Shown here piece after piece: positions 8,366 to 17,521 of a stretch of 64,000 nt of DNA. The stretch lies in contig URUD01000002.1 in the NCBI GenBank assembly GCA_900550935.1, positions 62,001 to 126,000 of the forward strand. The letters are read 5' to 3'. A model generated the notes under the pieces. The model saw only the letters and a program-made list of their open reading frames with translations. It did no database searches and was not told the origin of the DNA. This stretch comes from an uncultured Roseburia sp. (lineage in GTDB: Bacteria; Bacillota; Clostridia; Lachnospirales; Lachnospiraceae). The translations under genes and the position numbers were made by a program. Every line of letters starts with the position of its first letter. The first letter of the stretch is position 1.

Positions 8366-9383
8366 AAATTGCTTTCACACTGTTCTTATATACAACATGA
8401 CCATCCACGATCGTGATACCCTGTTTGTAATGGCTGTCCCCGATCTTTTTAAGCAGCACGTGAACTGCCCTTCTTGACATTTCCTTTACATCTACCTCGT
8501 ACGTTGTGATATCCACATCACAAAGTCCCGGATACAGGTAATTGTCAAAACCGATCACAGAAACATCCTCCGGCACACGGTATCCCTGTTCTTCTAAGCA
8601 GTTGATCACTTCGCTTGCGGTCAGATCACAGTTGCAGACAAACGCGGTTGGTTTCTGCTCCATCCGGTTATAATCGATGTCAACTTTAACAACCCCCGAC
8701 TGCATATCACGATCCGGAATGATCCATTCTGCCGGAATTTCTTTTCCATGTTCCATCATCGAACGTGCATAGCCAAAATAACGGTCCGTGATACTCGCGG
8801 TACATAAAAGCGTACCTACATAAGCGATGTCCTTATGTCCCATATTGAACAGATAATTGGTCAGTGTATAAGAACCATAATAACTGTTTGAGATCACGGC
8901 ATCGTTCATCTGCTGCTCATCGTAGAAATCCAGATAGACCATCGGGATCTGTGTATTTTTATTGAGTACAGCCAGATATTCTGTCTGAAGTCTTCCAACG
9001 ATGATCAGTCCGTCGACTTTTTCTTCCACCACCATTTTCGGCAGTGCAAGTTCTCTCTCTCCTGTCAGGGGAATGATCTCAAGCAGCGTAAAACATTCTT
9101 TCTGCACTGCTTTGGTCGCCACGCTCTGATACATTTTCCAGTAGAAAGAATCGTATTCTCCCAGATAACGCTCTGACACAAGCACACCTATATTGTAGCT
9201 TCTCTGTACTTTTTCTTTTTTTATGGCAGATGGCTGTTTGTAGCCCATCTCCTCTGCCAGATCTTTTATTTTTTCACGCATCGCCTCGCTGACACCTTTC
9301 TGTCCGGAAAGTGCCTTTGAGACTGTGACAGTGCTAACGCCCAGCTGCTCTGCAATGTCTGCCAGTTTTACTGCCTTTGCCAT
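8364..9383 (-). CDS. LacI-family repressor
   Basis: The 339-residue protein has an N-terminal LacI helix-turn-helix and hinge (VKLADIAEQLGVSTVTVSKAL, residues 5-25), then a periplasmic-binding-protein-like effector domain with VDGLIIVGR, GHKDIAYVG, TAFVCNCDLTA and VSVIGFDNYLYPG. It is the third gene of the leftward mutase-GH36-LacI unit, 22 bp after GH36, so it probably controls its own transcription. A 13-bp palindrome inside the promoter of that unit (13396-13408) is a likely binding site. It would repress galactomannan use until the inducing sugar appears. Confidence 0.92.
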   Translation of the reverse strand: MAKAVKLADIAEQLGVSTVTVSKALSGQKGVSEAMREKIKDLAEEMGYKQPSAIKKEKVQRSYNIGVLVSERYLGEYDSFYWKMYQSVATKAVQKECFTLLEIIPLTGERELALPKMVVEEKVDGLIIVGRLQTEYLAVLNKNTQIPMVYLDFYDEQQMNDAVISNSYYGSYTLTNYLFNMGHKDIAYVGTLLCTASITDRYFGYARSMMEHGKEIPAEWIIPDRDMQSGVVKVDIDYNRMEQKPTAFVCNCDLTASEVINCLEEQGYRVPEDVSVIGFDNYLYPGLCDVDITTYEVDVKEMSRRAVHVLLKKIGDSHYKQGITIVDGHVVYKNSVKAI

Positions 9384-9405
9384 TTCCTACTCACCCTTTT
9401 TCCTT

Positions 9406-11598
9406 TCATTCGCAGGCTGTCAGATGTAACAGTTTTGACTGAAAATCTCCCCATGGATTTGGAATCTGGAGTCCTGCATACATCAGAGAATCTCCTGCAT
9501 AGGTCTTATTCTCGCCCTCGATCCGGTAATTTTTCTCCGGGTCAAGTCCTTTTAAGAAAATTCTCCTGCTATGATAATTCGGACGGTTCAAAACCTGAAC
9601 AAATGTTACCAGTGCTTCTTTTTTATCTTTGGACACTACTTCGTAGCAGTCGTAATAATGGTTTTCCTGATAAGAGGCAATGCGGTAATAATCTCCCTCG
9701 CGTACAAGGTCGTTATACTTGTGATACATTGCCACCTGCTTCGGTATCATCTCTCTGTCTTCCTGCGGAATCTTTGTGATATCCAGCTCATAACCAAACG
9801 TTCCTGCCAGTGCCACATGTCCTCTTGTCTCAAACGGTGTGACACGTCCGACTGTGTGGTTCGGGCAGTCGGAAACATGCGCTCCCATTGTAGACAATGG
9901 ATAGATCAGCGCCGTTCCCTCCTGGATCTTCAACCGTTCAATCGCATCGGTATCATCCGAGCACCAGATCTGTGGGCTGTAGTAGAGCATACCCGGATCA
10001 AATCTGGCTCCGCCGCCGGAGCAGTTTTCCAGTAACAGATGAGGGAACTCACGGATCAAACGTTCCTGCATCTCGTAAAGTCCCAATACATAGCGGTGAT
10101 AGAGTTCGCCCTGCCGGTCCGCAGGAAGTGCCACACTTCCGATATCGGAAAGCTGGCGGTTCATATCCCATTTCACATACTCAATGTTGGCACTGTGCAA
10201 GATCTTTGCCACACATTCATAAGCGTAATCGCGGATCTCTTTTCTCGTCAGATCAAGCACATACTGATTCCTGCAGAGAGACGGTTCTCTTCCCGGGATC
10301 TTTATTGCCCAGTCCGGATGTTCACGATATAATTCAGAATCCGGCGAGATCATCTCCGGTTCAAACCAGATACCAAACTTCATGCCAAGACGATTGACCT
10401 CGTTGACCAGATATTTTAATCCGCCTTTTATCTTGCTTTCATTGACCTGCCAGTCGCCCAGACTGGTATTGTCATCATTTCTGTGTCCAAACCAGCCGTC
10501 ATCCATGACAAGCATCTCAATGCCAAGCTCCGATGCTTTTTTTGCAATGGATAAGAGTTTTTCCGTATCAAAATCAAAATAGGTTGCTTCCCAGTTATTG
10601 ATCAGGATTGGACGTTTTTTATTCTTATATTCACTGCGGATCAGATGATTGCGATAGAGTTCATGAAACTGGTGTGTCATTCCGTCCATGCCGTCTGCAC
10701 TGTATACCAGTACTACTTCCGGTGTCTGAAATTCCTCACCCGCCTCTAATTTCCAGCAGAAATTATCCGGATGGATGCCCATGGATGCACGCACCATGTC
10801 ATGTTGGTTTAACTCCACCTGTCCGATAAAATTACCGGAATATACAAAATGCATTCCATACACTTCGCCATTCTCCTGTGTTGCCCCAGCCGCACGGAGT
10901 GCCAGAAATGGATGATCCTGATGGGAAGACTCCCCACGGATGGATTCGACACCGCAGAATCCTTTTCCAACCCTGCGCCATTCCATCATACGCTCTCTTG
11001 CCCAGGAGCCATGGAGTGTCAGAAGTTCAAAGTCTTTATTATCCATATCAAGTGTTGCAGACAGTACTTTGGTCAGATAAAGTGCCTCTCCCTGGTTGAC
11101 GATCCGCACACTTCTTGCGATCACATCCACGTCAGCAAATGCGGTGTAGGATAAAATGATCTGTAAGCCCAGTGTCTTATCCTCGCAGTGGAGCTCTAAG
11201 GTCTCACATTCGTTTTCTGTTCCAAAGGTTGCCGGAAGCCCGGAAAGCTTTGGTTTGCCCGCGTAGATCTCATGTGAAACATAGACCGGAGTCACTGCCA
11301 CATATCCCTGTGCCGTCTTCACAGCAATTGCACTTCTGCGGTAATCCCCCACTCCGTTTCCCGGATATTCCATCGGAAAGGAGTCTAAAAACGATGTACG
11401 GTCTCTGTTATTTTTTGATGGGACAAACGGATTTTCCTCTGTCCGGAGCAGATAGCCGATCTTATGATCCCGCAGTTTTCTTCCGTAATAAATATGTCCC
11501 ACAAAATTTTCCTCATCAACAATTCCGATGACATAGCTTGAATTTGGCGTATCCAGTTTAAAGATGCGCTCGTTTTCGTAATAAGCGATCATTCCCAT
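9406..11598 (-). CDS. GH36 alpha-galactosidase
   Basis: The 730-residue length is normal for bacterial GH36 AgaA-type enzymes, which remove alpha-1,6-galactosyl branches from galactomanno-oligosaccharides, raffinose or melibiose. Order of blocks: N-terminal beta-sandwich with GSWARERMMEWRRVGKG, barrel entry MLVMDDGWFGHRNDD, nucleophile motif KWDMNRQLSDIG, sugar-binding LLENCSGGGARFD, and acid/base block CSDDTDAIERLKIQ. No signal peptide is present, so it acts in the cytoplasm on imported oligosaccharides. AGGAGAAGG lies before the ATG at 11598; an in-frame ATG two codons later is possible. It sits between the mutase and LacI genes. Confidence 0.95.
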   Translation of the reverse strand: MGMIAYYENERIFKLDTPNSSYVIGIVDEENFVGHIYYGRKLRDHKIGYLLRTEENPFVPSKNNRDRTSFLDSFPMEYPGNGVGDYRRSAIAVKTAQGYVAVTPVYVSHEIYAGKPKLSGLPATFGTENECETLELHCEDKTLGLQIILSYTAFADVDVIARSVRIVNQGEALYLTKVLSATLDMDNKDFELLTLHGSWARERMMEWRRVGKGFCGVESIRGESSHQDHPFLALRAAGATQENGEVYGMHFVYSGNFIGQVELNQHDMVRASMGIHPDNFCWKLEAGEEFQTPEVVLVYSADGMDGMTHQFHELYRNHLIRSEYKNKKRPILINNWEATYFDFDTEKLLSIAKKASELGIEMLVMDDGWFGHRNDDNTSLGDWQVNESKIKGGLKYLVNEVNRLGMKFGIWFEPEMISPDSELYREHPDWAIKIPGREPSLCRNQYVLDLTRKEIRDYAYECVAKILHSANIEYVKWDMNRQLSDIGSVALPADRQGELYHRYVLGLYEMQERLIREFPHLLLENCSGGGARFDPGMLYYSPQIWCSDDTDAIERLKIQEGTALIYPLSTMGAHVSDCPNHTVGRVTPFETRGHVALAGTFGYELDITKIPQEDREMIPKQVAMYHKYNDLVREGDYYRIASYQENHYYDCYEVVSKDKKEALVTFVQVLNRPNYHSRRIFLKGLDPEKNYRIEGENKTYAGDSLMYAGLQIPNPWGDFQSKLLHLTACE

Positions 11599-11625
11599 AC
11601 CTTACCTTCTCCTCGTGACGATCTG

Positions 11626-13341
11626 TTATTTCAAAAGGTCTTCTTTTAATGCTGCCAGTTTTGTCTCCGCATCCTCTAAGGAGCTTCCCTTTACACCAAA
11701 GTAATATTTGATCTTTGGTTCTGTACCGGATGGACGCACACAGCACCATGCCTGGTCGGACAGCTCATAATAAAGTACGTTTGAGGTCGGAAGCCCGGTC
11801 TTTTCTACCGCACCGGTCACCATATCTTTTCTGGTGTCCTCTTTATAGTCACGGACTGCGAGCACATCAAATCCGCCCAATTTCTTTGGAGGATTCTTTC
11901 TGGAATTGCTCATCATCTCCTGGATCTGTGCCGCACCGTCAATTCCCTTTAAGGTCTTTGTCTCCAGTCCTTCTCTGTAGTAGCCATACTGCTCATACAT
12001 GGAAAGCATCTCATCCCAGAGTGTTTTTCCGTTCTTTTTGCACCAGGAAGCCACTTCACAGAGCATCATCACTGCCACGCAGGCATCCTTGTCTCTTGCG
12101 TAGGTTCCTGCCAGACAGCCATAACTCTCCTCTAAACCGAATACATAGTTGTAAGTATGCTGCTCCTCGAAGAATTTGATCTGCTCTCCGATGTATTTGA
12201 ACCCGGTCAGTACTTCGATCAGTGCCACACCATATGCTTTGGCGATCGCCTTTGCCATATCAGTGGTCACGATGGTCTCAACGAGTGCCGGATTTTTAGG
12301 CATGGTTCCCATTGCGTTTTTCTCTCTTAAGATGTATTCTGCGATCAGCATACCGGACATATTTCCAGTAAAGGTAACATACTCTCCGCTTTTGGTGTCT
12401 TTGCAGTATACACCAAGACGGTCTGCATCCGGGTCAGTTGCAAGCACGATATCTGCATCCACTTCTTTTGCCAGTTTCAAGGCGAGCTCAAATGCCTTTG
12501 GTGACTCCGGGTTCGGGTAAGCTACGGTCGGGAAATTGCCATCCGGAAGTTCCTGCTCTTTTACCACATAAACATGCTCAAAGCCAAGCTCTTTTAATAC
12601 ACGGCGCACCGGAAGATTACCGGTTCCGTGAAGCGGTGTGTATACGATCTTGATGTCTTTTGCCATCTCTTTGATGATCTCCGGATGAATGGACTGTTTT
12701 TTGAGTTCTTCCATGTAACGGTCATCGATCTCTTTGCCGATGGTCTGATAAAGTCCTGCTTTTTTCGCTTCCTCTAAGTCCATGGTCTTAACCTGGTCAA
12801 AAGAGGTTACTTTTGCAACTTCTGCAAGGATATTTTTATCATGTGGCGGTGTGATCTGGGCACCATCCTCCCAGTATACTTTATATCCGTTATATTCTCT
12901 TGGATTATGGCTTGCTGTGATGACGATACCGGAAACACAGCCTAACTCACGGACTGCAAAGGAAAGTTCCGGTGTCGGACGAAGGCTGTCAAATACATAT
13001 GCCTTAATGCCGTTTGCGTTCAGGCAGAGTGCTGCCTCATCTGCAAATTCAGTTGACATGATACGGGAATCGTGCGCGATCGCTACTCCCTTTTCCTGTC
13101 CGTTCTGGGAAATGATATAGTTTGCCAGTCCCTGTGTCGCCTGACGAACGGTATAGATATTCATACGGTTTGTTCCGGCTCCGATCACCCCTCTTAAGCC
13201 ACCGGTTCCAAACTCGAGCTGACGGTAAAAACGATCTTCGATCTCTGCTTTATCGTCTTTGATCGCCTCTAATTCTGCCTTTGTATCTGCATCAAAATAC
13301 GGGTCACTGCACCACTGTTTGTAAATATCCATATAATCCAT
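11626..13341 (-). CDS. Phosphoglucomutase/phosphomannomutase
   Basis: The 571-residue alpha-phosphohexomutase shows the phosphoserine loop GIVITASHNPREYNGYK, the Mg-binding DPDADRLG, the sugar-binding FGLEESYG and the phosphate-binding RPSGTEPKIKYY. It converts hexose-1-phosphates to 6-phosphates. Within this locus the natural job is mannose-1-phosphate (from GH130) to mannose-6-phosphate, though glucose-1-phosphate is also likely accepted. It is the first gene of a leftward unit with GH36 and LacI. A strong promoter (13385-13413) with an embedded palindrome lies 45 bp upstream. AAAGGAG precedes the ATG. Confidence 0.94.
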   Translation of the reverse strand: MDYMDIYKQWCSDPYFDADTKAELEAIKDDKAEIEDRFYRQLEFGTGGLRGVIGAGTNRMNIYTVRQATQGLANYIISQNGQEKGVAIAHDSRIMSTEFADEAALCLNANGIKAYVFDSLRPTPELSFAVRELGCVSGIVITASHNPREYNGYKVYWEDGAQITPPHDKNILAEVAKVTSFDQVKTMDLEEAKKAGLYQTIGKEIDDRYMEELKKQSIHPEIIKEMAKDIKIVYTPLHGTGNLPVRRVLKELGFEHVYVVKEQELPDGNFPTVAYPNPESPKAFELALKLAKEVDADIVLATDPDADRLGVYCKDTKSGEYVTFTGNMSGMLIAEYILREKNAMGTMPKNPALVETIVTTDMAKAIAKAYGVALIEVLTGFKYIGEQIKFFEEQHTYNYVFGLEESYGCLAGTYARDKDACVAVMMLCEVASWCKKNGKTLWDEMLSMYEQYGYYREGLETKTLKGIDGAAQIQEMMSNSRKNPPKKLGGFDVLAVRDYKEDTRKDMVTGAVEKTGLPTSNVLYYELSDQAWCCVRPSGTEPKIKYYFGVKGSSLEDAETKLAALKEDLLK

Positions 13342-13384
13342 GTCTGCTTCTCCTTTTCTTCCTGCAATTTGTTCTGCTGTACCG

Positions 13385-13413
13385 ATTATAACCTAATTTA
13401 AGTTAAATGTAAA
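13385..13413 (-). promoter_or_regulatory. Promoter of the mutase-GH36-LacI unit with palindromic operator in the spacer
   Basis: On the minus strand, TTTACA (13408-13413) and TATAAT (13385-13390) are 17 bases apart, a near-ideal housekeeping promoter. A perfect 13-bp palindrome, ATTTAAGTTAAAT (13396-13408), fills most of the spacer. This is the expected place for a repressor operator, probably for the LacI protein encoded by the third gene. Confidence 0.8.
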
Positions 13414-13444
13414 CTAATTTTAAGCATTTATTTTATTCTTCTAC

Positions 13445-14662
13445 TTATTGTATTTCTGTTATTTTTCCTTCTTTATCAATGGCTGCATTGACGGAGATCT
13501 GCTGCAGATACGCATACAGTTTCTCCGAAGCTGCCTCTGTCATCTGCTGTGTCACGCCGCCTGTGGCATACACCGGGATCACACGGTAAGAGACCTCTCC
13601 ATCCTGTGCCACCGTCACTTCCACTGCCATCGAGCGGTCAATGCTCTGTCCGAAGATAAAATTACCCAGACTGTAAAAGACCGGCCTGCCATCGATATAC
13701 TCGATCCCTTCCAGACAATGGGTATGCGCACCTACAACCAGATCCGCGCCTGCATCCATGCACTGTTTTGCGATGCTTGTCTGGTTTGCATCCGGTGTTT
13801 CACTGTACTCCGTTCCCCAGTGTGGGAACACCGTTAAGAAATCACACTCCTCTTTTCCTGCTTTGATCTGTGCAATCAGTTCCGTTGTATCATAGCAGGA
13901 GAAAATGCCGGGTGTACTGTTCTCCACTTTCCAGTCTACCGACGGAATGACACGGGAAACTGCCAGAAAACCGAATTTCTTTCCATTGACTTCGATGATC
14001 TGGATCTGCTTTGCACGTTCTACCGTATCTCCTGCACCTCCGTAGAGAATCCCTTCGGCATCAAGTGTCTGAAAGGTATCTTCCAACGCTTCTTTTCCAT
14101 AATCTAAGGTATGGTTGTTTGCCAGAGAAACCACATCCACCCCAAGTTCCGTCAACGCTTTACGATAGGAAGGACTGCACCGGAATACAAACTGCTTGTC
14201 CGCGATCGCTGTTCCCCTGTCACTGAACGGGAACTCATTATTTATCATTAAAATATCTGCCGCCTTTAACTGCTCCCGCAGTTCCTCTGTGATCACGCCG
14301 TCGATCCCGTTTGCATCATAGCCCGCCTGAAATGCGTTTGCAAACAGGACATCTCCGGTAAACATCAATGTCACAGCTTCCCCCGTCTGCTTCTCTTTGG
14401 TTTCCGTTTCCAGATTTTCTTCCGGCAGGATGGCTTCTTCGGTTGACTGGACTTCTTCACCTGCCGCTTCCGTAGTGGGCTCTTCTGCCACACCGGTATC
14501 CTCTGTCTCTGACTCTGTTGTCACTTCCTGTGCGCTGCCCGGTGCCATATTTCCCGCAGATGAAGTCTGCTGGCTTTTCCCTGCTAAAACAAATGCCACA
14601 AAAACACCTGCCACCGTTAAAATTGATAATACATAAAGTACCATTCGGATTGTCTTATTCAT
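13445..14662 (-). CDS. CapA-family metallophosphatase-like lipoprotein/membrane protein
   Basis: The 405-residue protein has an N-terminal membrane anchor (MVLYVLSILTVAGVFVAFVL), a long Glu/Thr-rich linker to about residue 90, then a PGA_cap/CapA domain: VTLMFTGDVLFAN, ADILMINNEFPFSDRG, VVSLANNHTLDYG, DFLTVFPHWGTEY, VVGAHTHCLEGIEYIDGRPV and YSLGNFIFGQ. CapA-like proteins take part in poly-gamma-glutamate or other surface polymer metabolism, and the fold is a calcineurin-like phosphoesterase. No capB or capC lies nearby, so the polymer is unknown. The ATG at 14662 is preferred because the GGGGGG ribosome site lies between it and an in-frame ATG four codons upstream. Confidence 0.85.
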   Translation of the reverse strand: MNKTIRMVLYVLSILTVAGVFVAFVLAGKSQQTSSAGNMAPGSAQEVTTESETEDTGVAEEPTTEAAGEEVQSTEEAILPEENLETETKEKQTGEAVTLMFTGDVLFANAFQAGYDANGIDGVITEELREQLKAADILMINNEFPFSDRGTAIADKQFVFRCSPSYRKALTELGVDVVSLANNHTLDYGKEALEDTFQTLDAEGILYGGAGDTVERAKQIQIIEVNGKKFGFLAVSRVIPSVDWKVENSTPGIFSCYDTTELIAQIKAGKEECDFLTVFPHWGTEYSETPDANQTSIAKQCMDAGADLVVGAHTHCLEGIEYIDGRPVFYSLGNFIFGQSIDRSMAVEVTVAQDGEVSYRVIPVYATGGVTQQMTEAASEKLYAYLQQISVNAAIDKEGKITEIQ

Positions 14663-14825
14663 AGTTCCCCCCATTCTTTTTCTGTTCTATTCCTTCAATA
14701 CTATAAATGCCCCCTTTTAAAATGTCAACTGGACTGGTTATTTTTCGCTTAACTGGCTGTTTTTAGTAATCCATTTTCTGTTATAATCTCTTTCAAACTA
14801 TATACACGAAAAGAGGATTTGATTT

Positions 14826-15398
14826 ATGGAAAACAAAAGTCTAAAAAAAATAGTCACAGCAGCTTTGCTTGCCGCTATGACCTGTATTGCAACTATGATC
14901 ATTAAAGTGCCGACTCCTACGATGGGTTACATCCACCTCGGAGACGGTTTTGTCCTGTTATGTGGTGTCATCTTAGGACCGGTTACCGGTGGACTTGCAG
15001 CCGGCATCGGCTCTATGTTCTCGGATATTTTTTCCGGCTACGTGTCCTGGGCACCTGCTACTTTTATCATCAAAGCACTTACTGCCGCGATCGCAGGTTT
15101 CTTATTCCACCGTTTACAGCATGCCATCAAATCGGACAAGAGCCGCTATGCTGCGATCGTGATCGGTGGCATCATCGGAGAAGCGATCATGGTCATCGGT
15201 TACTTCTTATACGAAGCTGGTATCGCTGCATTCGGAAGCGGCGGTTTTACTTCCGCCGCCCTCGCAGCCGGCATCGTATCTTCTGCGACCGGTATCCCAT
15301 TTAATATCGTACAGGGTATTGCTGGTATCATCATCAGCGTTCTCCTGCTTCCGATCTTAATGAAGATCTCTGATATCCGGGAATGGATCACAAAATAA
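14826..15398 (+). CDS. ECF transporter S component
   Basis: The 190-residue, very hydrophobic protein has about six membrane segments. The family signature of ECF substrate-binding S components is visible near the first third: MGYIHLGDGFVLL followed by GPVTGGLAAGIGSMFSDI. S components capture a vitamin or its precursor and work with a shared EcfA/A'/T module, which is not in this window. The specific vitamin cannot be read from the sequence, and I see no riboswitch in the 150 bases upstream. A -10 TATAAT at 14782-14787 with a poor -35 and an AAGAGGA ribosome site precede the gene. It converges on the DUF4097 gene with 8 bp between stops. Confidence 0.85.
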   Translation: MENKSLKKIVTAALLAAMTCIATMIIKVPTPTMGYIHLGDGFVLLCGVILGPVTGGLAAGIGSMFSDIFSGYVSWAPATFIIKALTAAIAGFLFHRLQHAIKSDKSRYAAIVIGGIIGEAIMVIGYFLYEAGIAAFGSGGFTSAALAAGIVSSATGIPFNIVQGIAGIIISVLLLPILMKISDIREWITK

Positions 15399-15406
15399 TT
15401 CCGGTT

Positions 15407-16435
15407 TTACTGGATATCACAGGTGATCTGTCCCATTCCACAATCTAAATCGATGGTTCCGATTATATTCTCGTTTGTGATCGTTTTATTGCCGCTGATC
15501 GCAGAATAGGTTGTTCCGTTAATTACGATCTGCCCCATACCACAGGCGAGTTTATAATCATAATCGGTTTCCGTTCCTTTTAAATCTAATGTTACATTTC
15601 CCATACCACATTCACCGGTAAGATTTCCATTTACCGTTCCGGCAAATTCAAGGTTTCCAACTCCACAGTTCATTTCTGCATTCTGATAGATACCACCATC
15701 CATCTCAAGGTTTCCTGCCCCGATTGATGCGTTTAATGTCTGATTTACTGTAAATCCATCCGCCTCGAAATTTCCTGCTCCGACATCTAGGGTAAGGTTC
15801 TCACAGGTCAGATCCGCAACATTCATTTTTACATCAGCCGCACCAACTTTCATAGTCACGTCGCTAAATACTGCCTGCTTTGGAACATGAACCAGTATTT
15901 TGGCACCTTTGTATCCAATTCCTACCTTTTTCTTTTCATTATAATTGATAGAAAATGTGGCATCCTCCATTTTACATGTGAGATATTTTTCTTTGCCCTT
16001 TTTCAGTTCCACTGTAATCTTATCGCTATCCTCTGCGGTAACGATCTTTACTGCTGCCGCATCAATATTCATTTTGATGTTTTTCACTTCAGACAAAGCT
16101 GCTTCCCCGCTTCCGATGGTCTCAAGACTTTCAAAACCACTCATATCATCATCCATATCATCATCGTCGTCATCCATGTCATCATCGTCATCCATGTCAT
16201 CATCATCCGTGTCATAGATATCATCGTCATCCACATAGGATGCATCACTTTCTCCATAATAAATACCATATTTTCCAATGTGCCAGTTTCCACAGGCAAG
16301 TTCGCCCTCTTTTTCGATCTCCTGTATCACCTCTGTCCTTCCGGCTCCAAGCCCTGCTGCCACTCCACAGAACAGCAGACCAAGGACAACTAAAACTGCC
16401 ACAATGATCAACATTATTTTCGTAAACTTTTTCAT
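15407..16435 (-). CDS. DUF4097-type membrane-anchored beta-repeat protein with Asp-rich segment
   Basis: The 342-residue protein has an N-terminal membrane helix (IMLIIVAVLVVLGLLFCGVAAG), then an almost pure Asp stretch with Met (about residues 70-97), then a DUF4097 repeat domain. The repeats carry VGAADVKMNVADL, VGAGNFEADGF, IGAGNLEMDGG, CGVGNLEFAG, CGMGNVTLDL and CGMGQIVING, each a turn of a probable beta-helix. The function is unknown; the family is seen with PadR and DUF1700 genes in envelope-stress cassettes. It starts one base after the stop of the DUF1700 gene, with GGAG inside that gene's end, so the two are translationally coupled. The Asp tract is encoded by GAT/GAC trinucleotide repeats that could vary in length. 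Confidence 0.8.
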   Translation of the reverse strand: MKKFTKIMLIIVAVLVVLGLLFCGVAAGLGAGRTEVIQEIEKEGELACGNWHIGKYGIYYGESDASYVDDDDIYDTDDDDMDDDDDMDDDDDDMDDDMSGFESLETIGSGEAALSEVKNIKMNIDAAAVKIVTAEDSDKITVELKKGKEKYLTCKMEDATFSINYNEKKKVGIGYKGAKILVHVPKQAVFSDVTMKVGAADVKMNVADLTCENLTLDVGAGNFEADGFTVNQTLNASIGAGNLEMDGGIYQNAEMNCGVGNLEFAGTVNGNLTGECGMGNVTLDLKGTETDYDYKLACGMGQIVINGTTYSAISGNKTITNENIIGTIDLDCGMGQITCDIQ

Positions 16436-16436
16436 A

Positions 16437-17132
16437 CTAATCTCCATTCTGAAGCGCCTTGCGCTCTCTTCTCTTTTCAAACGGCATCTTACACAGTTTC
16501 ACGATTCCTTTCCATGCCCATGGAAGAAAACCTCCAAACACCCAGACAACAAGCAAAATTGCCAAAAGTCCCAGTGCCAGGATCAAAAGTCCGCATCCGA
16601 TCAATGCAATGCCAACCGGAACTGCTATGGTAAAGCAGCTCTGAAATCCGATCACAGTCACGACCACACCCGCAATGACAAGTGCTCCCATCACTGCGAC
16701 AACACCGATCGCAACACCAAGCAGCGCACAGAGCAAAGCTAAGATAATACTTGCAAATACGATCAATGCCGTCAGCCAGATCGGCGAGGTAACGATCAAC
16801 AGGGTTATGGTCAGTGCAGAATAATTTCCGCCGTTTCTGGCTTTTGCCTGTCCCTGCATGTTTTGTATCGTATTGTTTACATTCCGGTAATATTCTGCAT
16901 CCCGGTTCGCGTTGCTGTTATAATAGCTTCCGTTTCCCTCGATACCAAGGTTCTTCCGGATACTGTCTGCCACTTTCTGTGGTGACTCCAGCTCCGCGAT
17001 GATCGCCTCCTCATTTTCTTCTCCTGCGTCTTCGAAATAGCTTCGGTAGTAAGACAACGCATCGGCTCTTTCTTCTTCTGATATGCCCGATAACAACTGT
17101 TCCAGTTGTTTTAAAAATTCTTCTTTTTTCAT
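16437..17132 (-). CDS. DUF1700 membrane protein
   Basis: The 231-residue protein has the cytoplasmic DUF1700 N-terminal helical domain (MKKEEFLKQLEQLLSGISEEERADALSYYRSYFEDA, split here only for length), ending near residue 70 at KNLGIEG. An Asn-rich linker follows, then four or so membrane segments such as IILALLCALLGVAIGVVAVMGAL in the middle and ILALGLLAILLVVWVFGGFL near the end. The biochemical role is not known. It is the second gene of a PadR-DUF1700-DUF4097 unit, 34 bp after padR. Confidence 0.85.
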   Translation of the reverse strand: MKKEEFLKQLEQLLSGISEEERADALSYYRSYFEDAGEENEEAIIAELESPQKVADSIRKNLGIEGNGSYYNSNANRDAEYYRNVNNTIQNMQGQAKARNGGNYSALTITLLIVTSPIWLTALIVFASIILALLCALLGVAIGVVAVMGALVIAGVVVTVIGFQSCFTIAVPVGIALIGCGLLILALGLLAILLVVWVFGGFLPWAWKGIVKLCKMPFEKRRERKALQNGD

Positions 17133-17166
17133 TTACACAACCATTTCCTTTCTGCCTCGCACGATG

Positions 17167-17478
17167 TTACTCTGCGAACAGCATTGTAATTTTGCTCGAA
17201 TAGTCTTTCCATTCTTCCCGGTACTCTTTCAGCTTTTCCCTTCCGGTTTCCGTGATCTTATAATATCGCCGGTTTCTACCGCCACACTCCCTGTCGTATA
17301 CCTCCAGGCATTTGTCCTTTTGCAGCCTTCGCAGTACGGGATATAATGTGGACTCGGACACCTCAATGGCTTGTCGTACATCCTGCGTGATCTTGTACCC
17401 ATATGTACCCTCTTCGTCTTTGGATACAACCGCAAGAACGATCGCATCTAATAGCGCGGCACCTGTGTTAAATATCAT
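17167..17478 (-). CDS. PadR-family transcriptional regulator
   Basis: The 103-residue winged-helix protein is of the short PadR type (subfamily 2, without the long C-terminal coiled coil). It has LDAIVLAVVSKDEEGTYGYKI, the recognition helix SESTLYPVLRRLQKDKCLEV and the wing RRYYKITETGREKLKEYREEW. PadR proteins repress until an envelope stress or small molecule is sensed. A GAGGGG site precedes the ATG. Inverted repeats over its own promoter suggest autoregulation of the whole three-gene unit. Confidence 0.92.
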   Translation of the reverse strand: MIFNTGAALLDAIVLAVVSKDEEGTYGYKITQDVRQAIEVSESTLYPVLRRLQKDKCLEVYDRECGGRNRRYYKITETGREKLKEYREEWKDYSSKITMLFAE

Positions 17479-17521
17479 GCAACCATCCCCTCTTTTCTTT
17501 TTATAATATTATTTCGTTATC

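Noticed and set aside
9897..10397. Long rightward frames antisense to GH36
   Set aside because: The GH36 protein is complete with all motifs on the other strand; the antisense frames overlap each other and have no ribosome sites.
14675..14825. Riboswitch before the ECF S component gene
   Set aside because: I looked for TPP, FMN, cobalamin and folate-type motifs and saw none. Only a -10 and a ribosome site are visible.
15887..16393. Rightward frame of 168 residues over the Asp-rich gene
   Set aside because: It is rich in Ile and His only because it reads the complement of the GAT/GAC repeats.
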